Below, piece after piece: positions 1 to 11,000 of a stretch of 64,000 nucleotides of DNA. The notes beneath the pieces are model-generated. The model saw only the letters and a program-made list of their open reading frames with translations, had not been told where the DNA came from and did not search any database. This DNA comes from Roseovarius sp. THAF9 (GTDB taxonomy: Bacteria; Pseudomonadota; Alphaproteobacteria; Rhodobacterales; Rhodobacteraceae), in contig NZ_CP045404.1 in NCBI RefSeq assembly GCF_009363715.1, forward strand, positions 2,634,001-2,698,000, in the 5' to 3' direction. A program made the position numbers and the translations under genes. Position 1 is the stretch's first letter. Every line of letters begins with the position of its first letter.

Positions 1-1225
1 GCAACCGCGCCACCTCGGCTTCGGTGTTGTAATGGCACATCGAAATCCGGATGCAGTCGGGCAGCCCCAGCGGTTTCAGAACATTGCCACTGTAATGATC
101 GTCCTTGCGGATGTGCGTGCGGATGCCCTGCGCGTTCAGCCGCTCGACCACCTCCGCCGACGGCACACCCGCGACCACCACCGAAACCAGCCCCTCGCGC
201 GCCGGGTTGTCCGCGCCGCCCAAAATGCTGATGTGATCCATGTCGCGCAGCCCGGGCAGGTTGCCCGTGCCGTTGATCATCGCATCCGTCAGATGCGTCT
301 CATAGGCGCGAATGGCCTGCCCCGCCGCCTCGATCCTGCGACGCCGGTCGGTCTCGTCCGACACCTCGCCGCCCAGCCAGTCGAAATAGTCCACTACGTC
401 CGACACCGTGGCATAGGACCCCGCGTCGCGCGTGCCCATCTCCCACGCGTCCTCTGGCGCCCCGATCAGCCGGTCATGCGGCATCCGGCTCAGCCGGTCA
501 GAAATCCACCCAATGCCGTAGCCGTGGCGCGAAAACACCTTGTAGGGCGAAATCGCATAGCCATCGGCGTGATAGCTGTCGATATCCATCTGCCCATGCG
601 CCGCATGCTGGATACCGTCGACGATGATCACCGCCTCCGGCGCCACGTCCCGGATCGCGGATGAAATCGCCGCCACGTCCATGCCCATCCCCGTCACCGG
701 CGAGGCATGCACGATGGTCGCCACCGCCACATCGGGCGTCGTCCGTTCGGCATAGGCCTCCGCCGTAACCAAGCCCAACGCGTCGTCATGCGGCACCTCG
801 ACATAATCGAGCCCCGCCACCTCGGCCCAGCGCCGCGCCGCGCTGCGCGACGCAGGATGTTCGATCGACGACCCGATCACCTTCGCGCCCTTGGGCGCGT
901 TGACACAGGCCGTCCGGATCATCCGAAACAGCAGCTCGGTCCCGCTTTCGCCGGCAAAGAACTGCCCCGAAGAGGCGTTCATGAGCACCCCAAGATCCGC
1001 CTTCGCCTTGTCGATGACAGCCTGCGTTCCCTGCCCTGCCGGGTTCGCCCGGCCCGGGTTGTCCGGGATCGCGGCATAAAACCCGGATGTCTCCACCACT
1101 TTTTTCAGCGTAAGCGCCCCGCCCGCATTCTCAAAGAAAATCCGCTCGCCCTGAAACGGGCAGCGGTCCACATGGGCGAACCGGTCGCGAACGGCCTCGA
1201 TCAGACCCGGCGTATCGTGGATCAT
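1..1225 (-). CDS. Aminotransferase class V family protein (3' end outside window)
   Basis: The reverse strand encodes about 408 residues of a fold-type I PLP enzyme of the class V (cysteine desulfurase/selenocysteine lyase-like) group; the C-terminus lies beyond the left edge. Visible hallmarks are an N-terminal FFENAGGA segment, the IVDGIQHAAHG aspartate-containing region that would hold the PLP pyridine nitrogen, and the SPYKVFSRHGYG segment near residue 228 whose lysine should form the Schiff base. Two ATGs lie side by side; the second (1225) is chosen because GGAG sits 5 nt upstream, while the first would be too close. It is transcribed divergently from the RTX gene. The substrate cannot be read from the sequence; roseobacter homologues are usually annotated only at family level. 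Confidence 0.85.
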   Translation of the reverse strand, partial: MIHDTPGLIEAVRDRFAHVDRCPFQGERIFFENAGGALTLKKVVETSGFYAAIPDNPGRANPAGQGTQAVIDKAKADLGVLMNASSGQFFAGESGTELLFRMIRTACVNAPKGAKVIGSSIEHPASRSAARRWAEVAGLDYVEVPHDDALGLVTAEAYAERTTPDVAVATIVHASPVTGMGMDVAAISSAIRDVAPEAVIIVDGIQHAAHGQMDIDSYHADGYAISPYKVFSRHGYGIGWISDRLSRMPHDRLIGAPEDAWEMGTRDAGSYATVSDVVDYFDWLGGEVSDETDRRRRIEAAGQAIRAYETHLTDAMINGTGNLPGLRDMDHISILGGADNPAREGLVSVVVAGVPSAEVVERLNAQGIRTHIRKDDHYSGNVLKPLGLPDCIRISMCHYNTEAEVARL

Positions 1226-1442
1226 CATGTCTCCATCGGTTGGCGCCGCGCGCGCGGCGCGTCTCGCATTGCTTAAGTGGGTTTCGCCCCAAGACGCAAT
1301 AGCCTCGGCACGCCACCCGCCAGACCCTCTGCACGCGGCCGCGTCATGCCCACCGGCAGAATGGCTTTTTCGTCTCATTAAGGTTGCAATTCACGGGCAC
1401 ACCCCGTACGGCACTCGAAGTCTCGGTTACACGGTGCTTGCA

Positions 1443-2879
1443 ATGGTCGACGTCACAGGTTTTCTGCGCCCCGGCTCCTCTCTCGGGGTCGATCTTCTCA
1501 GTCTCAGCGACGATAATTTCTGGTACATGGGTATCCTCGCACGCAACGCGTCGGGGCCGACCTACGTGACCGGCGACACCAGCTTCAACCAAAGCCGCGA
1601 TGGCGTGATCCTGCTTTTCGATGGGGCGTTCACGGCCTCCAGTTCGTACTCTGGCGATCCGGTCTATTCGGTGTCGATCGTCGACGGGGCGAACACGCGA
1701 CTTGTGCAACTGGATTTCGCTCCCGGGTTCACCGAAGACGACCTGCGGATCCTCGAAGGCCGGAGCGACCTGGAGGCCTTCACCCTCTTGCTGTCGGGCA
1801 ACGACACCCTCACCCTGACCGACGGCCGTGATGCCGTGTCCGGCCATAGCGGCAACGACCTGATCCAAGGTTTCGACGGCGACGATACCCTTCACGGCGG
1901 CTACGACAACGACACGCTGCGCGGCGGCGCCGGGAACGACGACCTCGACGGCGAATACGGCAATGACAGCCTCGAAGGCGGCGCGGGCTTCGATATTCTG
2001 AGCGGCGGCTACGGCGCCGATACGCTGATCGGCGGTGCCAACGCCGACCAACTTTCGGGCGGCTTCGGCGACGACCACCTCGAGGGTGGCGACGGCTTCG
2101 ACTTCCTCGACGGCGGGCTGAATGATGACACCCTGCTTGGCGGCGACGGCCCCGACCGGTTGTTCGGCGGCGACGGCAACGACCTTATCCGCGCGGGCAG
2201 CAACTATGGGGCCACCGTCGACGGAGTCGAGGGCGGCGATGGAGACGACGAAATCCATGGCGAGCTTGGCTTTGACAATTTGCTGGGCAATGCCGGCAAC
2301 GACCTGATCTACGGCGGGGCCCAGGCCGATAACGTCTTCGGCGGCGATGGCGCCGACACGCTGATCGGCGGCGCGGGGTTCGACCGGCTCTTCGGCGGCG
2401 ACGGCGACGACCTGCTTCAGGATTTCGACGGTTTTGGCGGCCAGTTCGGTGGCACCGGCGACGACACGCTTCAGGGCGGCGCCGACGCAACGACCTTCTA
2501 TGGCCAGATCGGCAACGATGTGATCGAGGCCGGTGGCGGCGATGACCGGATCGGCGCAGGCGCCGGCTTCGATCGCGTCGATGGCGGGGCCGGCAACGAC
2601 CTGATGTTCGGCGATTTCAACGCCGACACGTTCGTTTTCGCTGACGGCCACGGCACCGACACGATTGCGGATTTCGACGCGTTGAACGATTTCGAAAAGA
2701 TCGACCTCGCTGGCGTCACCGGCCTGACGGGCCTGGCCGATCTCGATCTCGCCTCCGCCAGCGCAGGCGCCGCGACCCAGGCGGGCGGCGACGTCGTGAT
2801 CGACACCGGCGACGGCACATCCATCCTGCTGCGCAATGTCAGCCTCGCCGATCTGGACGCGAACGACTTTCTGTTCTGA
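1443..2879 (+). CDS. RTX (hemolysin-type) calcium-binding repeat protein
   Basis: The 478-residue product has an N-terminal non-repeat domain of about 110 residues followed by many glycine/aspartate-rich nonapeptides of the GGxGxDxLx type (for example GGAGNDDL, GGYGADTL, GGDGNDLI). These form calcium-bound beta-rolls. The last ~90 residues (TFVFADGHGTDTIADFD onward, ending in NDFLF) match the usual C-terminal cap and uncleaved type I secretion signal of RTX proteins, so export by an ABC/TolC-type system is expected. No such exporter is adjacent; a TolC-family channel lies at 28.8 kb. The frame stays open upstream to 1227, but that stretch is low-complexity and not protein-like. ATG 1443 (MVDVTGFLRPG) is preferred, with GTG 1434 possible and no strong ribosome site. 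No enzymatic domain is visible. Confidence 0.85.
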   Translation: MVDVTGFLRPGSSLGVDLLSLSDDNFWYMGILARNASGPTYVTGDTSFNQSRDGVILLFDGAFTASSSYSGDPVYSVSIVDGANTRLVQLDFAPGFTEDDLRILEGRSDLEAFTLLLSGNDTLTLTDGRDAVSGHSGNDLIQGFDGDDTLHGGYDNDTLRGGAGNDDLDGEYGNDSLEGGAGFDILSGGYGADTLIGGANADQLSGGFGDDHLEGGDGFDFLDGGLNDDTLLGGDGPDRLFGGDGNDLIRAGSNYGATVDGVEGGDGDDEIHGELGFDNLLGNAGNDLIYGGAQADNVFGGDGADTLIGGAGFDRLFGGDGDDLLQDFDGFGGQFGGTGDDTLQGGADATTFYGQIGNDVIEAGGGDDRIGAGAGFDRVDGGAGNDLMFGDFNADTFVFADGHGTDTIADFDALNDFEKIDLAGVTGLTGLADLDLASASAGAATQAGGDVVIDTGDGTSILLRNVSLADLDANDFLF

Positions 2880-3049
2880 CCGGCGGCGACACGGGACGGT
2901 TTAGGGGCTGGGTTCGGGTACCCTCGCATTCATGCGTTTGGCGCGTGCCCGGGCAAACCGCCCTTCCAGCAGGCAGCCGCGCCGAAAACGACGCCGTTCT
3001 GTCGAAAACGCGGCAGGACATCCGCGCCGCGCCATGCCAATCTGCACCC

Positions 3050-4288
3050 ATGCGCATGATCATCTCCTTCGCGGCCCTTTTTCTGTCGGTCATCCTGTTG
3101 CAGCTGTCCACCGGCGGCGTGGCCCCGCTCGATGCGCTGTCGGGCATCACGCTCGACTTCTCCACGCAGGAAATCGGCTTTCTCGGCTCGGCGCATTTCT
3201 TTGGCTTTTTCATCGGCTGCTGGGTCGCACCCCGCCTGATGGGGTCTGTCGGCCATTCCCGCGCCTTCGCCGCCTTCACCGCCGCCGGGGCCATCGGCCT
3301 TTTGATGCACATGATCATCATCGACCCCATCGCCTGGGCTCTGATGCGCGTGGCCTCGGGCCTGTGCATCGCCGGGTGCTACACGGTGGTCGAGGCATGG
3401 CTGCAAGCCAAGGTCACCAATGAGACCCGCGGGCGCACCATGGGCGTCTACCGGGTGGCCGACATGGGCGCCTCTCTCGTCGCGCAAATGCTGATCTCGG
3501 TGCTGGAACCTGCGTCCTACGTCTCCTACAACCTTCTGGCCATCATCTGCTGCGCCTCGCTGCTGCCGCTGACGCTCACCACCGTGCGCCAGCCCGAAAC
3601 GCCCAAGGCGCCCCGCCTGCGCCCCATGCTCGCGGTCGAATGCTCGCCCCTCGCCGCCGCCGCCGTCATCGTCGCGGCCCTCTCCAGCGCCACCTTCCGC
3701 ATGGTCGGGCCGCTTTACGGCCAGCAGGTCGGCCTCGCGCTCGACCAGATCGCGTGGTTCCTTGCCGCCTTCGTGCTCGGCGGCGCACTGGCCCAGTATC
3801 CAGCAGGCTGGCTCGCCGACAAATTCGACCGCCGCCACGTCATGATCGGCCTCTCGGTCGCCGCCATCCTCTGCTGCATCGTCACCGCCATGGCCGGGAC
3901 CGTCTCGCCCAACGGCGCGATGATCGCCGCGTTCTTCTTCGGCTTCACCGCCTTCCCGATCTATTCCGTCGCCGCCGCCCACGCCAACGACTTCGCCACC
4001 TCCGAGCAGAGGGTCGAACTGTCAGCGGCGCTGATGTTCTTCTTCGCCCTCGGCGCCATCGCCGCGCCCTTCGTGGCCTCCGCGCTGATCGAGCGTTTCG
4101 GCCCGCAGGCGATGTTTGTCATGATCGCCGTCGCCCACACCGTGCTTATCGTCTTCAGCCTCGTGCGGATGCTGGCCCGGCCCAGCGCGGGCACCCGCAC
4201 CCGCTATGTCTGGTCGCCCCGCACGTCCTTCCTGATCGGGCGGCTCACCCGCACCGCCCGCGAGGACGACACGCGCACCGATCCCTGA
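3050..4288 (+). CDS. MFS transporter
   Basis: A 412-residue, very hydrophobic protein with about 12 membrane segments. The GYR-type loop between helices ([17 protein letters not shown]) and the second-half motif [14 protein letters not shown] are typical of major facilitator permeases, in the YcaD-like/sugar-efflux-like part of the superfamily. The start at 3050 (MRMIISF) begins directly with the first membrane helix; the upstream in-frame stretch is arginine-rich and unlikely to be translated. It would be an inner-membrane secondary transporter. The cargo is not recognisable. It lies 71 bp upstream of metG on the same strand, which says little about its role. Confidence 0.85.
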   Translation: MRMIISFAALFLSVILLQLSTGGVAPLDALSGITLDFSTQEIGFLGSAHFFGFFIGCWVAPRLMGSVGHSRAFAAFTAAGAIGLLMHMIIIDPIAWALMRVASGLCIAGCYTVVEAWLQAKVTNETRGRTMGVYRVADMGASLVAQMLISVLEPASYVSYNLLAIICCASLLPLTLTTVRQPETPKAPRLRPMLAVECSPLAAAAVIVAALSSATFRMVGPLYGQQVGLALDQIAWFLAAFVLGGALAQYPAGWLADKFDRRHVMIGLSVAAILCCIVTAMAGTVSPNGAMIAAFFFGFTAFPIYSVAAAHANDFATSEQRVELSAALMFFFALGAIAAPFVASALIERFGPQAMFVMIAVAHTVLIVFSLVRMLARPSAGTRTRYVWSPRTSFLIGRLTRTAREDDTRTDP

Positions 4289-4359
4289 CGCCAACCGCCT
4301 CTGGCACAGTCCGCGCCATTGCGTTACACGAACGCCCAAACCTCCAAGGACGTCTCGCA

Positions 4360-6072
4360 ATGGCCCGCCACCTGATCACCTCCGCCATTCCCTACATCAA
4401 CGGGATCAAGCACCTCGGCAATCTCGTGGGCTCCCAGCTGCCCGCCGACCTCTACGCCCGCTACCTGCGCGGCCGGGGCCACGAGGTGCTGTTTCTCTGC
4501 GCTACCGACGAGCACGGCACACCCGCCGAGTTGGCCGCCGCCAAGGCCGGCAAGCCCGTCGCCGAGTATTGCGCCGAGATGTGGCAGGTGCAGGACAAGC
4601 TTAGCCAGGGCTTCCGCCTCAGCTTCGACCATTTCGGCCGTTCCTCGTCCGAGCAGAACCGCAAGCTCACCCAGCATTTCGCCGGCAAGCTGTATGACGC
4701 CGGCCTGATCGAGGAAGTGACCGAGAAACAGGTCTATTCCAACGCCGACGGCCGCTTCCTGCCCGACCGCTATATCGAGGGCACCTGCCCCAATTGTGGC
4801 TTTGAGAGCGCCCGCGGCGACCAGTGCGACAACTGCACCAAGCAACTCGACCCGGTCGACCTTATCGATCCGCGCTCCACCATTTCCGGCTCGACCGACC
4901 TCGAGATGCGCGAAACCAAGCACCTCTACCTGCGCCAAAGCCAGATGAAGGACCGGCTGGAAGAGTGGATAGACACGCGGCAGGGCTGGCCGGTGCTGAC
5001 CACGTCCATCGCCAAGAAATGGCTCAATGACGGCGACGGCCTGCAGGACCGTGGCATCACCCGCGATCTCGACTGGGGCGTACCGGTTCAGCGCGGTGAC
5101 GAACCCTGGCCGGGCATGGAAGGCAAGGTTTTCTACGTCTGGTTCGACGCCCCCATCGAATACATCGCCTGTGGCGCCGAATGGGTCGAGGCCGAAAAGG
5201 GCGAAGATTGGGAACGCTGGTGGCGCACCGACAAGGGCGCCGACGATGTCCGCTACACCCAGTTCATGGGCAAGGACAACGTGCCCTTCCACACGCTCAG
5301 CTTCCCGGTCACGATCCTCGGGTCGGGCGAGCCGTGGAAGCTGGTCGACTACATCAAGTCGTTCAACTACCTCAACTATGACGGTGGCCAGTTCAGCACG
5401 TCGCGCGGGCGCGGCGTCTTCATGGACCAGGCGCTGGACATCCTGCCGGCGGATTACTGGCGCTGGTGGCTGCTCTCTCACGCGCCCGAAAGCTCGGACG
5501 CCGAATTCACCTGGGAGAACTTCCAGGCGAGCGTCAACAAGGACCTCGCCGACGTGCTGGGCAACTTTGTCTCTCGCGTGACCAAGTTCTGCCGCTCCAA
5601 GTTCGGCGAAGAGGTCCCCGAGGCGGGCAGCTACGGCCCCGACGAGACCGCGCTGATCGACACGCTCACCACCCGCATCCGCGCCTACGAGGCGCACATG
5701 GAAGCCATCGAGGTGCGCAAATCCGCCACCGAATTGCGCGCCATCTGGGTCGCGGGCAACGAGTACCTGCAAACCGCGGCACCTTGGGCGACCTTCAAGG
5801 AGGACCCCGAAAAAGCCGCGATGCAGATCCGCCTCGCGCTCAACCTCATCCGGCTCTACGCGGTGATCTCCGCGCCCTTCATCCCCGACGCCTCCGCCGC
5901 GATGCTGCAGGCCATGCAAACCGACGATTGCCATTGGCCCGACGACGTGGATCAGGCGCTGCAAAGCCTGAAACCCGGCCACGCCTTCACCGTGCCGGAC
6001 GTGCTCTTCGCCAAGATCACCGATGACCAGCGTGAGGAGTGGGCGGAGCGCTTCGCCGGTCGCAGAGACTAA
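4360..6072 (+). CDS. metG: Methionine--tRNA ligase
   Basis: A 570-residue class I aminoacyl-tRNA synthetase that charges tRNA-Met in the cytoplasm. The HIGH-type motif appears as [11 protein letters not shown] near residue 13. A zinc knuckle with two CxxC pairs (CPNCG and CDNC) is at about residues 145-165. The KMSKS-equivalent is FSTSRG near residue 347, the usual variant of this MetRS subgroup. The length fits the short bacterial type without the C-terminal tRNA-binding dimerisation domain. An AAGGA ribosome site lies about 10 nt before ATG 4360. The frame is open far upstream (to 3640), but that part is an out-of-frame shadow of the MFS gene. Confidence 0.97.
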   Translation: MARHLITSAIPYINGIKHLGNLVGSQLPADLYARYLRGRGHEVLFLCATDEHGTPAELAAAKAGKPVAEYCAEMWQVQDKLSQGFRLSFDHFGRSSSEQNRKLTQHFAGKLYDAGLIEEVTEKQVYSNADGRFLPDRYIEGTCPNCGFESARGDQCDNCTKQLDPVDLIDPRSTISGSTDLEMRETKHLYLRQSQMKDRLEEWIDTRQGWPVLTTSIAKKWLNDGDGLQDRGITRDLDWGVPVQRGDEPWPGMEGKVFYVWFDAPIEYIACGAEWVEAEKGEDWERWWRTDKGADDVRYTQFMGKDNVPFHTLSFPVTILGSGEPWKLVDYIKSFNYLNYDGGQFSTSRGRGVFMDQALDILPADYWRWWLLSHAPESSDAEFTWENFQASVNKDLADVLGNFVSRVTKFCRSKFGEEVPEAGSYGPDETALIDTLTTRIRAYEAHMEAIEVRKSATELRAIWVAGNEYLQTAAPWATFKEDPEKAAMQIRLALNLIRLYAVISAPFIPDASAAMLQAMQTDDCHWPDDVDQALQSLKPGHAFTVPDVLFAKITDDQREEWAERFAGRRD

Positions 6073-6093
6073 CGGACCGCACCACCGATCCTG

Positions 6094-6456
6094 TCACTGC
6101 GATCGCAGAAATACAGTATCCGTGCGAAAGACCCCTTGCTTGGTGGTCGTTCGCACGGTCGAACACCCTTCCCGGCCATCGCGGATAATCTGCCAGGTCG
6201 AGCACAACTGGTTTCCTTCCAACCGCCATGTACCGCTGTCCTTGAACGCATTCGGCGCAGTGACGGTCGTCGTGGCCGTGCCGTTCGCCTTGTAACGTGT
6301 GTATCCTTTGGTCTGCCCGTCGGGCGTGACCCAGGAAACGGTTTTTCCGACAGTCAGCGCCTTGACCTGTTGCGCGTTCAGTGTTTCCGCCTGAGCTATT
6401 GATGGAACCGTAAACGCCAAAAGCGCGGCAAGCGTCGGCTTTGTATAAAAATGCAT
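6094..6456 (-). CDS. Small secreted protein, DUF995-like
   Basis: A 120-residue protein with a classical signal peptide (about residues 1-23, cleavage after SIAQA). The mature part has the pattern of DUF995-type periplasmic proteins: an LTVGKTVSWVTPDG segment, a GTATTTV strand, a DSGTWRLEGNQLCSTW core and two conserved cysteines that could form a disulfide. No catalytic residues can be named. It is convergent with metG and its stop is 22 bp from the metG stop. Function unknown; the family assignment is by pattern memory only. Confidence 0.7.
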   Translation of the reverse strand: MHFYTKPTLAALLAFTVPSIAQAETLNAQQVKALTVGKTVSWVTPDGQTKGYTRYKANGTATTTVTAPNAFKDSGTWRLEGNQLCSTWQIIRDGREGCSTVRTTTKQGVFRTDTVFLRSQ

Positions 6457-6635
6457 GAAATCACCTTGGAGATTGCTTGGGTCCTAGTATCGACAACTGG
6501 TCCTCCTACCCGCCTTGCCTTGGGCTGCACGCTCCGGCAGGCGGCACTCGCAAGCATTCAGCACCCTAGCACAAATGGCAGTTTTCAGGAAGAAACGCGT
6601 GATCGGGAGGGCGACCGCGTCGCATCTACACATCC

Positions 6636-6682
6636 AAATCTTTTGAAAAAAGATTTGCCAAAAGCTTTCTCAAAGCTTTTGG
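6636..6682 (-). terminator. Rho-independent terminator of tRNA-Leu, with a second hairpin
   Basis: Read on the minus strand just after the tRNA, there is an 11-bp perfect stem (6658-6668 pairs with 6672-6682, 3-nt loop) followed by CAAATC and a run of six T. A second AT-rich hairpin (about 6636-6656, AAATCTTTT pairing with AAAAGATTT) overlaps the T-tract. The pair sits 11 nt beyond the CCA end of the tRNA, as expected for its terminator. Confidence 0.8.
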
Positions 6683-6692
6683 CCAGTCCCCT

Positions 6693-6778
6693 TGGTACCC
6701 GCGGCCGGACTCGAACCGGCACGGCCTTTCGGCCTGGAGATTTTAAGTCTCCTGTGTCTACCATTCCACCACGCGGGC
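6693..6778 (-). tRNA. tRNA-Leu (anticodon TAA)
   Basis: The reverse strand folds as a class II (long variable arm) tRNA of 86 nt including the encoded CCA. The acceptor stem GCCCGCG pairs with CGCGGGT (one G-U pair). The anticodon stem-loop GGAGACTTAAAATCTCC carries TAA. The variable arm is GGCC-GAAA-GGCC-like, and the T arm reads CCGGTTCGAGTCCGG. The TAA anticodon and long variable arm identify leucine. Confidence 0.96.
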
Positions 6779-6810
6779 ACGGTTCCCGTCGTAGCGCGCA
6801 GGCGTCGCGA

Positions 6811-7356
6811 TCACAACTCTTCTTCGCCCTGTTCCAGCACCGGCAGCAAATGCCGCTCGCCCAGCCACGGGTTCATATCAAGCGCCGCCCGCAGCGCCAG
6901 CGCCGCCTCACCCGGCCGGCCCAGCGCGTGCAGAGTCAGCGCCTGCCCGGTCCGCGCCGCCACGTGGCGCGGCTGCAACTCCAGCGTCCGCGCCAGGTCG
7001 GGCAGCGCCGACTCAAAATCCTGCCGTAGGAAATGGATAAAGGCCCGCTGGTTGTACCCTTCCGCATAGCCGGGGCAATACTCCACCAGCGCCTCCGCCG
7101 CCGCCATTGCCGCGTCATAGTCATAGACCTCGCGCCGCGCCATCGCCTCGTCCAACAGGGCTTGCGCCTTGTCGTCCGGCGCTTCTGCCCACAGCGCCCA
7201 CATCTCGTCCGACAGCGCCCGCCCGGCCGCCTCGTCGGGGGCCGCCTGCGCCGCCTCGATCAGCCGCGACAGCTCCGCCGAATGGTCAGGCGCGTCCGGA
7301 CAGGTCCCGGCCCAGGCCGGTCCGGACAGCATGCAGGCAATCAGCAAATGTCTCAT
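6811..7356 (-). CDS. Secreted tetratricopeptide-repeat protein
   Basis: A 181-residue protein beginning MRHLLIACMLSGPAWA, a short signal peptide. The mature part is alanine-rich helical sequence with TPR-like pairs (for example YAEGYNQRAFIHFLRQ, then FESALPDLARTLELQP, then HVAARTGQALTLHALG). Such modules bind other proteins. The start at 7356 is chosen because it begins the signal peptide; a longer in-frame extension to 7398 has no such logic. It lies between tRNA-Leu and putR on the same strand as both. No specific role can be assigned. Confidence 0.75.
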   Translation of the reverse strand: MRHLLIACMLSGPAWAGTCPDAPDHSAELSRLIEAAQAAPDEAAGRALSDEMWALWAEAPDDKAQALLDEAMARREVYDYDAAMAAAEALVEYCPGYAEGYNQRAFIHFLRQDFESALPDLARTLELQPRHVAARTGQALTLHALGRPGEAALALRAALDMNPWLGERHLLPVLEQGEEEL

Positions 7357-7409
7357 GGAGTTGATGATGCGCCCCGCGCCCGCAAAATCAACGCGCAAAT
7401 CCGCCCGCC

Positions 7410-7880
7410 TCAGAACACCTCGGACAGCGCGTTCTCCTTCACCGCCTCCATCGCCACATAGGTCGAGGTTTTCGACACATGCGGCAAGGTGCTGATCTGT
7501 TCGGCCAGCACCCGGCGATAATCCTGCATGTCCTGCGTCCGGATCTTCATCAGATAGTCAAAATTCCCTGCGATCAGATGCACCTGTTCGATCTCGGGGA
7601 TAAGCTTCACGGCCGCGTTGAACTCCGCCAGCGCGCTTTCCCGCGTGTCGGTCAGGCTGACCTCGACGAAGCTCACGTGGTCCAGCCCCAGCCGGATCGG
7701 ATCCACCAGTGCCCTGTAGCCCGAGATCACGCCCTCCCGCTCCAGCTTACGCAGCCGCGCCTGCGTGGGTGATTTCGACAGGCCGATCCGCCCGGCCAGT
7801 TCGGTGATGCTGATCCGCCCTTCCGCAACCAGCACGCGAAGAATCGCCTTGTCGAACTGATCCAGCTCGCTTGCATCCAT
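7410..7880 (-). CDS. putR: Lrp/AsnC-family regulator, probable proline-responsive PutR
   Basis: 156 residues with an N-terminal winged helix-turn-helix (ISITELAGRIGLSKSPTQARLRKLEREGVI, given here in part as LAGRIGLSKSPTQARLRK) and a C-terminal RAM effector domain (residues about 65-145). It is divergent from putA, with 123 bp between the two starts. In Agrobacterium and Rhodobacter the same arrangement encodes PutR, an Lrp-type protein that activates putA in response to proline. The product is therefore inferred to be the proline-dependent activator of the neighbouring putA and an autoregulator. Confidence 0.88.
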   Translation of the reverse strand: MDASELDQFDKAILRVLVAEGRISITELAGRIGLSKSPTQARLRKLEREGVISGYRALVDPIRLGLDHVSFVEVSLTDTRESALAEFNAAVKLIPEIEQVHLIAGNFDYLMKIRTQDMQDYRRVLAEQISTLPHVSKTSTYVAMEAVKENALSEVF

Positions 7881-8003
7881 TTGACTTGTCTCCCCGGCGA
7901 ATTACCGTCCCATTATCCCGCGAAATGACACCAATCAGGAAATCAGATCAGATATACAGTGGTACACTAGTCCAAACCGCCATCCCCCAGCAAGAGGACC
8001 GCA

Positions 8004-11000
8004 ATGCCCTACGATTCCGACCTGCGCCGTGTGATCGACCAGACCACCTATGCCGAAGAGGCCGAAACCGTCGCCCGCCTGACCGAGGTGGCGGGGCTGT
8101 CGGAAGAGGACCGCGTGCGCATCTCGAAATCCGGTGCCGACCTCGTGCGCCGCATCCGCAACCAGTCCGACCCGGGGCTGATGGAGGTGTTCCTGGCCGA
8201 ATACGGCCTCTCCACCGACGAGGGCATCGCGCTCATGTGCCTGGCCGAAGCGCTCCTGCGCGTGCCCGACGCCGACACGATCGACGCCCTGATCGAGGAC
8301 AAGATCGCGCCCTCGGACTGGGGCAAGCACATGGGCCACTCTACTTCCCCGCTGGTCAACGCCTCGACCTGGGCGCTGATGCTGACCGGCAAGGTTCTCA
8401 AGGATGAAAATCCCGGCCCCGTCGGCCACCTGCGCGGCGCCATCCGCCGCCTGGGCGAGCCCGTGATCCGCACTGCGGTGGGGCGCGCCATGCGCGAAAT
8501 GGGCCGCCAGTTCGTGCTGGGCGAAACCATCGAGTCCGCCATGGACCGCGCCGCGAAGATGGAAAAGAAAGGCTACACCTACTCCTACGACATGCTGGGC
8601 GAGGCCGCGCGCACCGACGCCGACGCCATCCGCTATCACCTGGCCTATTCCCGCGCGATCAGCGCCATTTCCAACGCCTGCACGCACAAGGACATCCGCA
8701 AGAACCCCGGCATCTCGGTCAAGCTCTCGGCCCTTCACCCCCGCTACGAAGTCGCGCAACAGCATCAGGTCATGGACGTTCTGATGCCCCGCCTGCGCTC
8801 ACTCGCCATCCTCGCGAAATCCGCCCGCATGGGCCTCAATATCGACGCCGAAGAGGCCGACCGCCTGTCGCTCTCGCTCGAGGTGATCGAGGCCACGCTC
8901 TCCGAGCCATCGCTGGCCGGATGGGACGGCTTCGGCGTCGTGGTTCAGTCCTACGGGCAGCGCGCGAGCCATGTGCTCGACTACCTGCATGATCTCGCGC
9001 AAAAGCTGAACCGCCGCATCATGGTCCGCCTCGTCAAGGGCGCCTACTGGGACACCGAGATCAAGCAGGCCCAGGTCGAAGGCATCGACGGCTTCCCGGT
9101 CTTCACCTCGAAACCGGCCACCGACATTTCCTACATCGCCAACGCGCGCAAGCTCTTGTCGATGACCGATCACATCTACCCACAATTCGCCACGCACAAC
9201 GCGCACACCGTGGCCGCCATTCTCGATATGGCCAAGGAAATGGACAAAGGCCCAGAAACCTTCGAGTTCCAGCGCCTGCACGGCATGGGCGAGGCGCTGC
9301 ACAACATCGTCATGAAGGACCACGACACCAACTGCCGCATCTACGCGCCCGTCGGCGCCCACCGCGACCTGCTCGCCTATCTCGTGCGCCGCCTTCTGGA
9401 AAACGGCGCCAACTCCAGCTTCGTCAACCAGATCGTGGACGAGGATGTGGCCCCCGAAACCGTCGCCCGCGACCCGTTCGAGGCGTATCGCGACGACCGC
9501 CCGGAACTGCCCACCGGGCCGGAGTTGTTCCTGCCCGAACGCCCCAATTCCAAGGGCTTCGACCTCAAACACCAGCCGACGCTCGACGTGATCGAAGCCG
9601 CCCGCGGCCCCTTCGCCAACACCACGTGGGACGCAGCCCCCCTGATCGCGGGCAAAGCGGCCCCGGAAAAGGCCGAAGCGGTCTCCAACCCCGCCGACCC
9701 GTCCGACAGCCCCGGCACCGTCGCCACGGCCAGCAAGGCCGACATCGAGGCCGCGCTTTCCGATGCCACGCCGTGGGACGCCTCGATCGAGGAACGTGCC
9801 AAGATCCTCAACGCCGCCGCCGACCTCTACGAGGAAAACTTCGGCGAGATATTCGCCATTCTCGCCCGCGAGGCCGGCAAGACGCCGACGGATGCCGTGG
9901 CCGAACTGCGCGAGGCCGTGGATTTCCTGCGCTACTACGCCGCCAACGCGCCGCAGGACCCGCCCGTGGGCACCTTCACCTGCATCAGCCCGTGGAACTT
10001 CCCGCTGGCTATCTTCACCGGCCAGATCAGCGCCGCTTTGGCCGCCGGCAACGCCGTGCTCGCCAAGCCGGCCGAGCAGACCCCGTTGATCGCCCATTAC
10101 GGCATCTCGCTGATGCTGAAGGCCGGCGTGCCGAAAACCGCCCTGCAACTCCTGCCCGGCGCGGGCGACGTGGGCGCAGCACTCACCTCCGACCCGCGCA
10201 TCGGCGGCGTCGCCTTCACCGGCTCTACCGAAACCGCGCTGAAAATCCGCGCCACCATGGCCGAAAACTTGGCCCCCGGCGCGCCGCTCATCGCCGAAAC
10301 CGGCGGGCTCAACGCCATGATCGTCGATTCCACCGCCCTGCCCGAACAGGCCGTGCAGGCCATCGTCGAATCCGCCTTCCAGTCGGCCGGCCAACGCTGC
10401 TCCGCCCTGCGCTGCCTCTACGTGCAGGAAGACGTGGCCGCGGGCTTCACCGAAATGCTCACCGGCGCTATGGACGCGCTCTCGATGGGCAAACCGTGGT
10501 CGCTGTCCACGGATGTTGGCCCGGTCATCGACACCGAGGCCCGCGACGGCATCGCCGCCCATATCGAACAGGCCCGCGCCGACGGTCGCCTCATCCACGA
10601 GATCCCCTCGCCCAACTCCGGCTGCTTCATCGCGCCCACGCTGATCAAGGTGAACGGGATCGAGGACATGCAGCGCGAAATCTTCGGCCCCGTCCTGCAC
10701 ATGGCCACCTTCAAGTCGCGCAACCTCGACCGCGTCATCGATGCCATCAACGGCACCGGCTATGGTCTGACCTTCGGCCTGATGACCCGCATCGATGACC
10801 GCGTCCAGCACGTGACCGAGGCAGTCCATGCCGGCAACATCTACGTCAACCGCAACCAGATCGGCGCCATCGTCGGCAGCCAACCCTTTGGCGGCGAAGG
10901 TCTTTCCGGCACCGGCCCCAAGGCGGGCGGCCCCAACTACCTCGCCCGCTACACATCCCGCCCGGTGGACACGACCGACGCCACCTGGGACGGCGCGATG

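Noticed and set aside
1344..2651. 435-codon frame antisense to the RTX gene
   Set aside because: Alanine/valine-rich mirror of the repeats; RTX signature is clear on the plus strand.
4324..5982. 552-codon frame antisense to metG
   Set aside because: It mirrors metG codons on the other strand; the protein is unstructured-looking and high-GC genes often create such frames.
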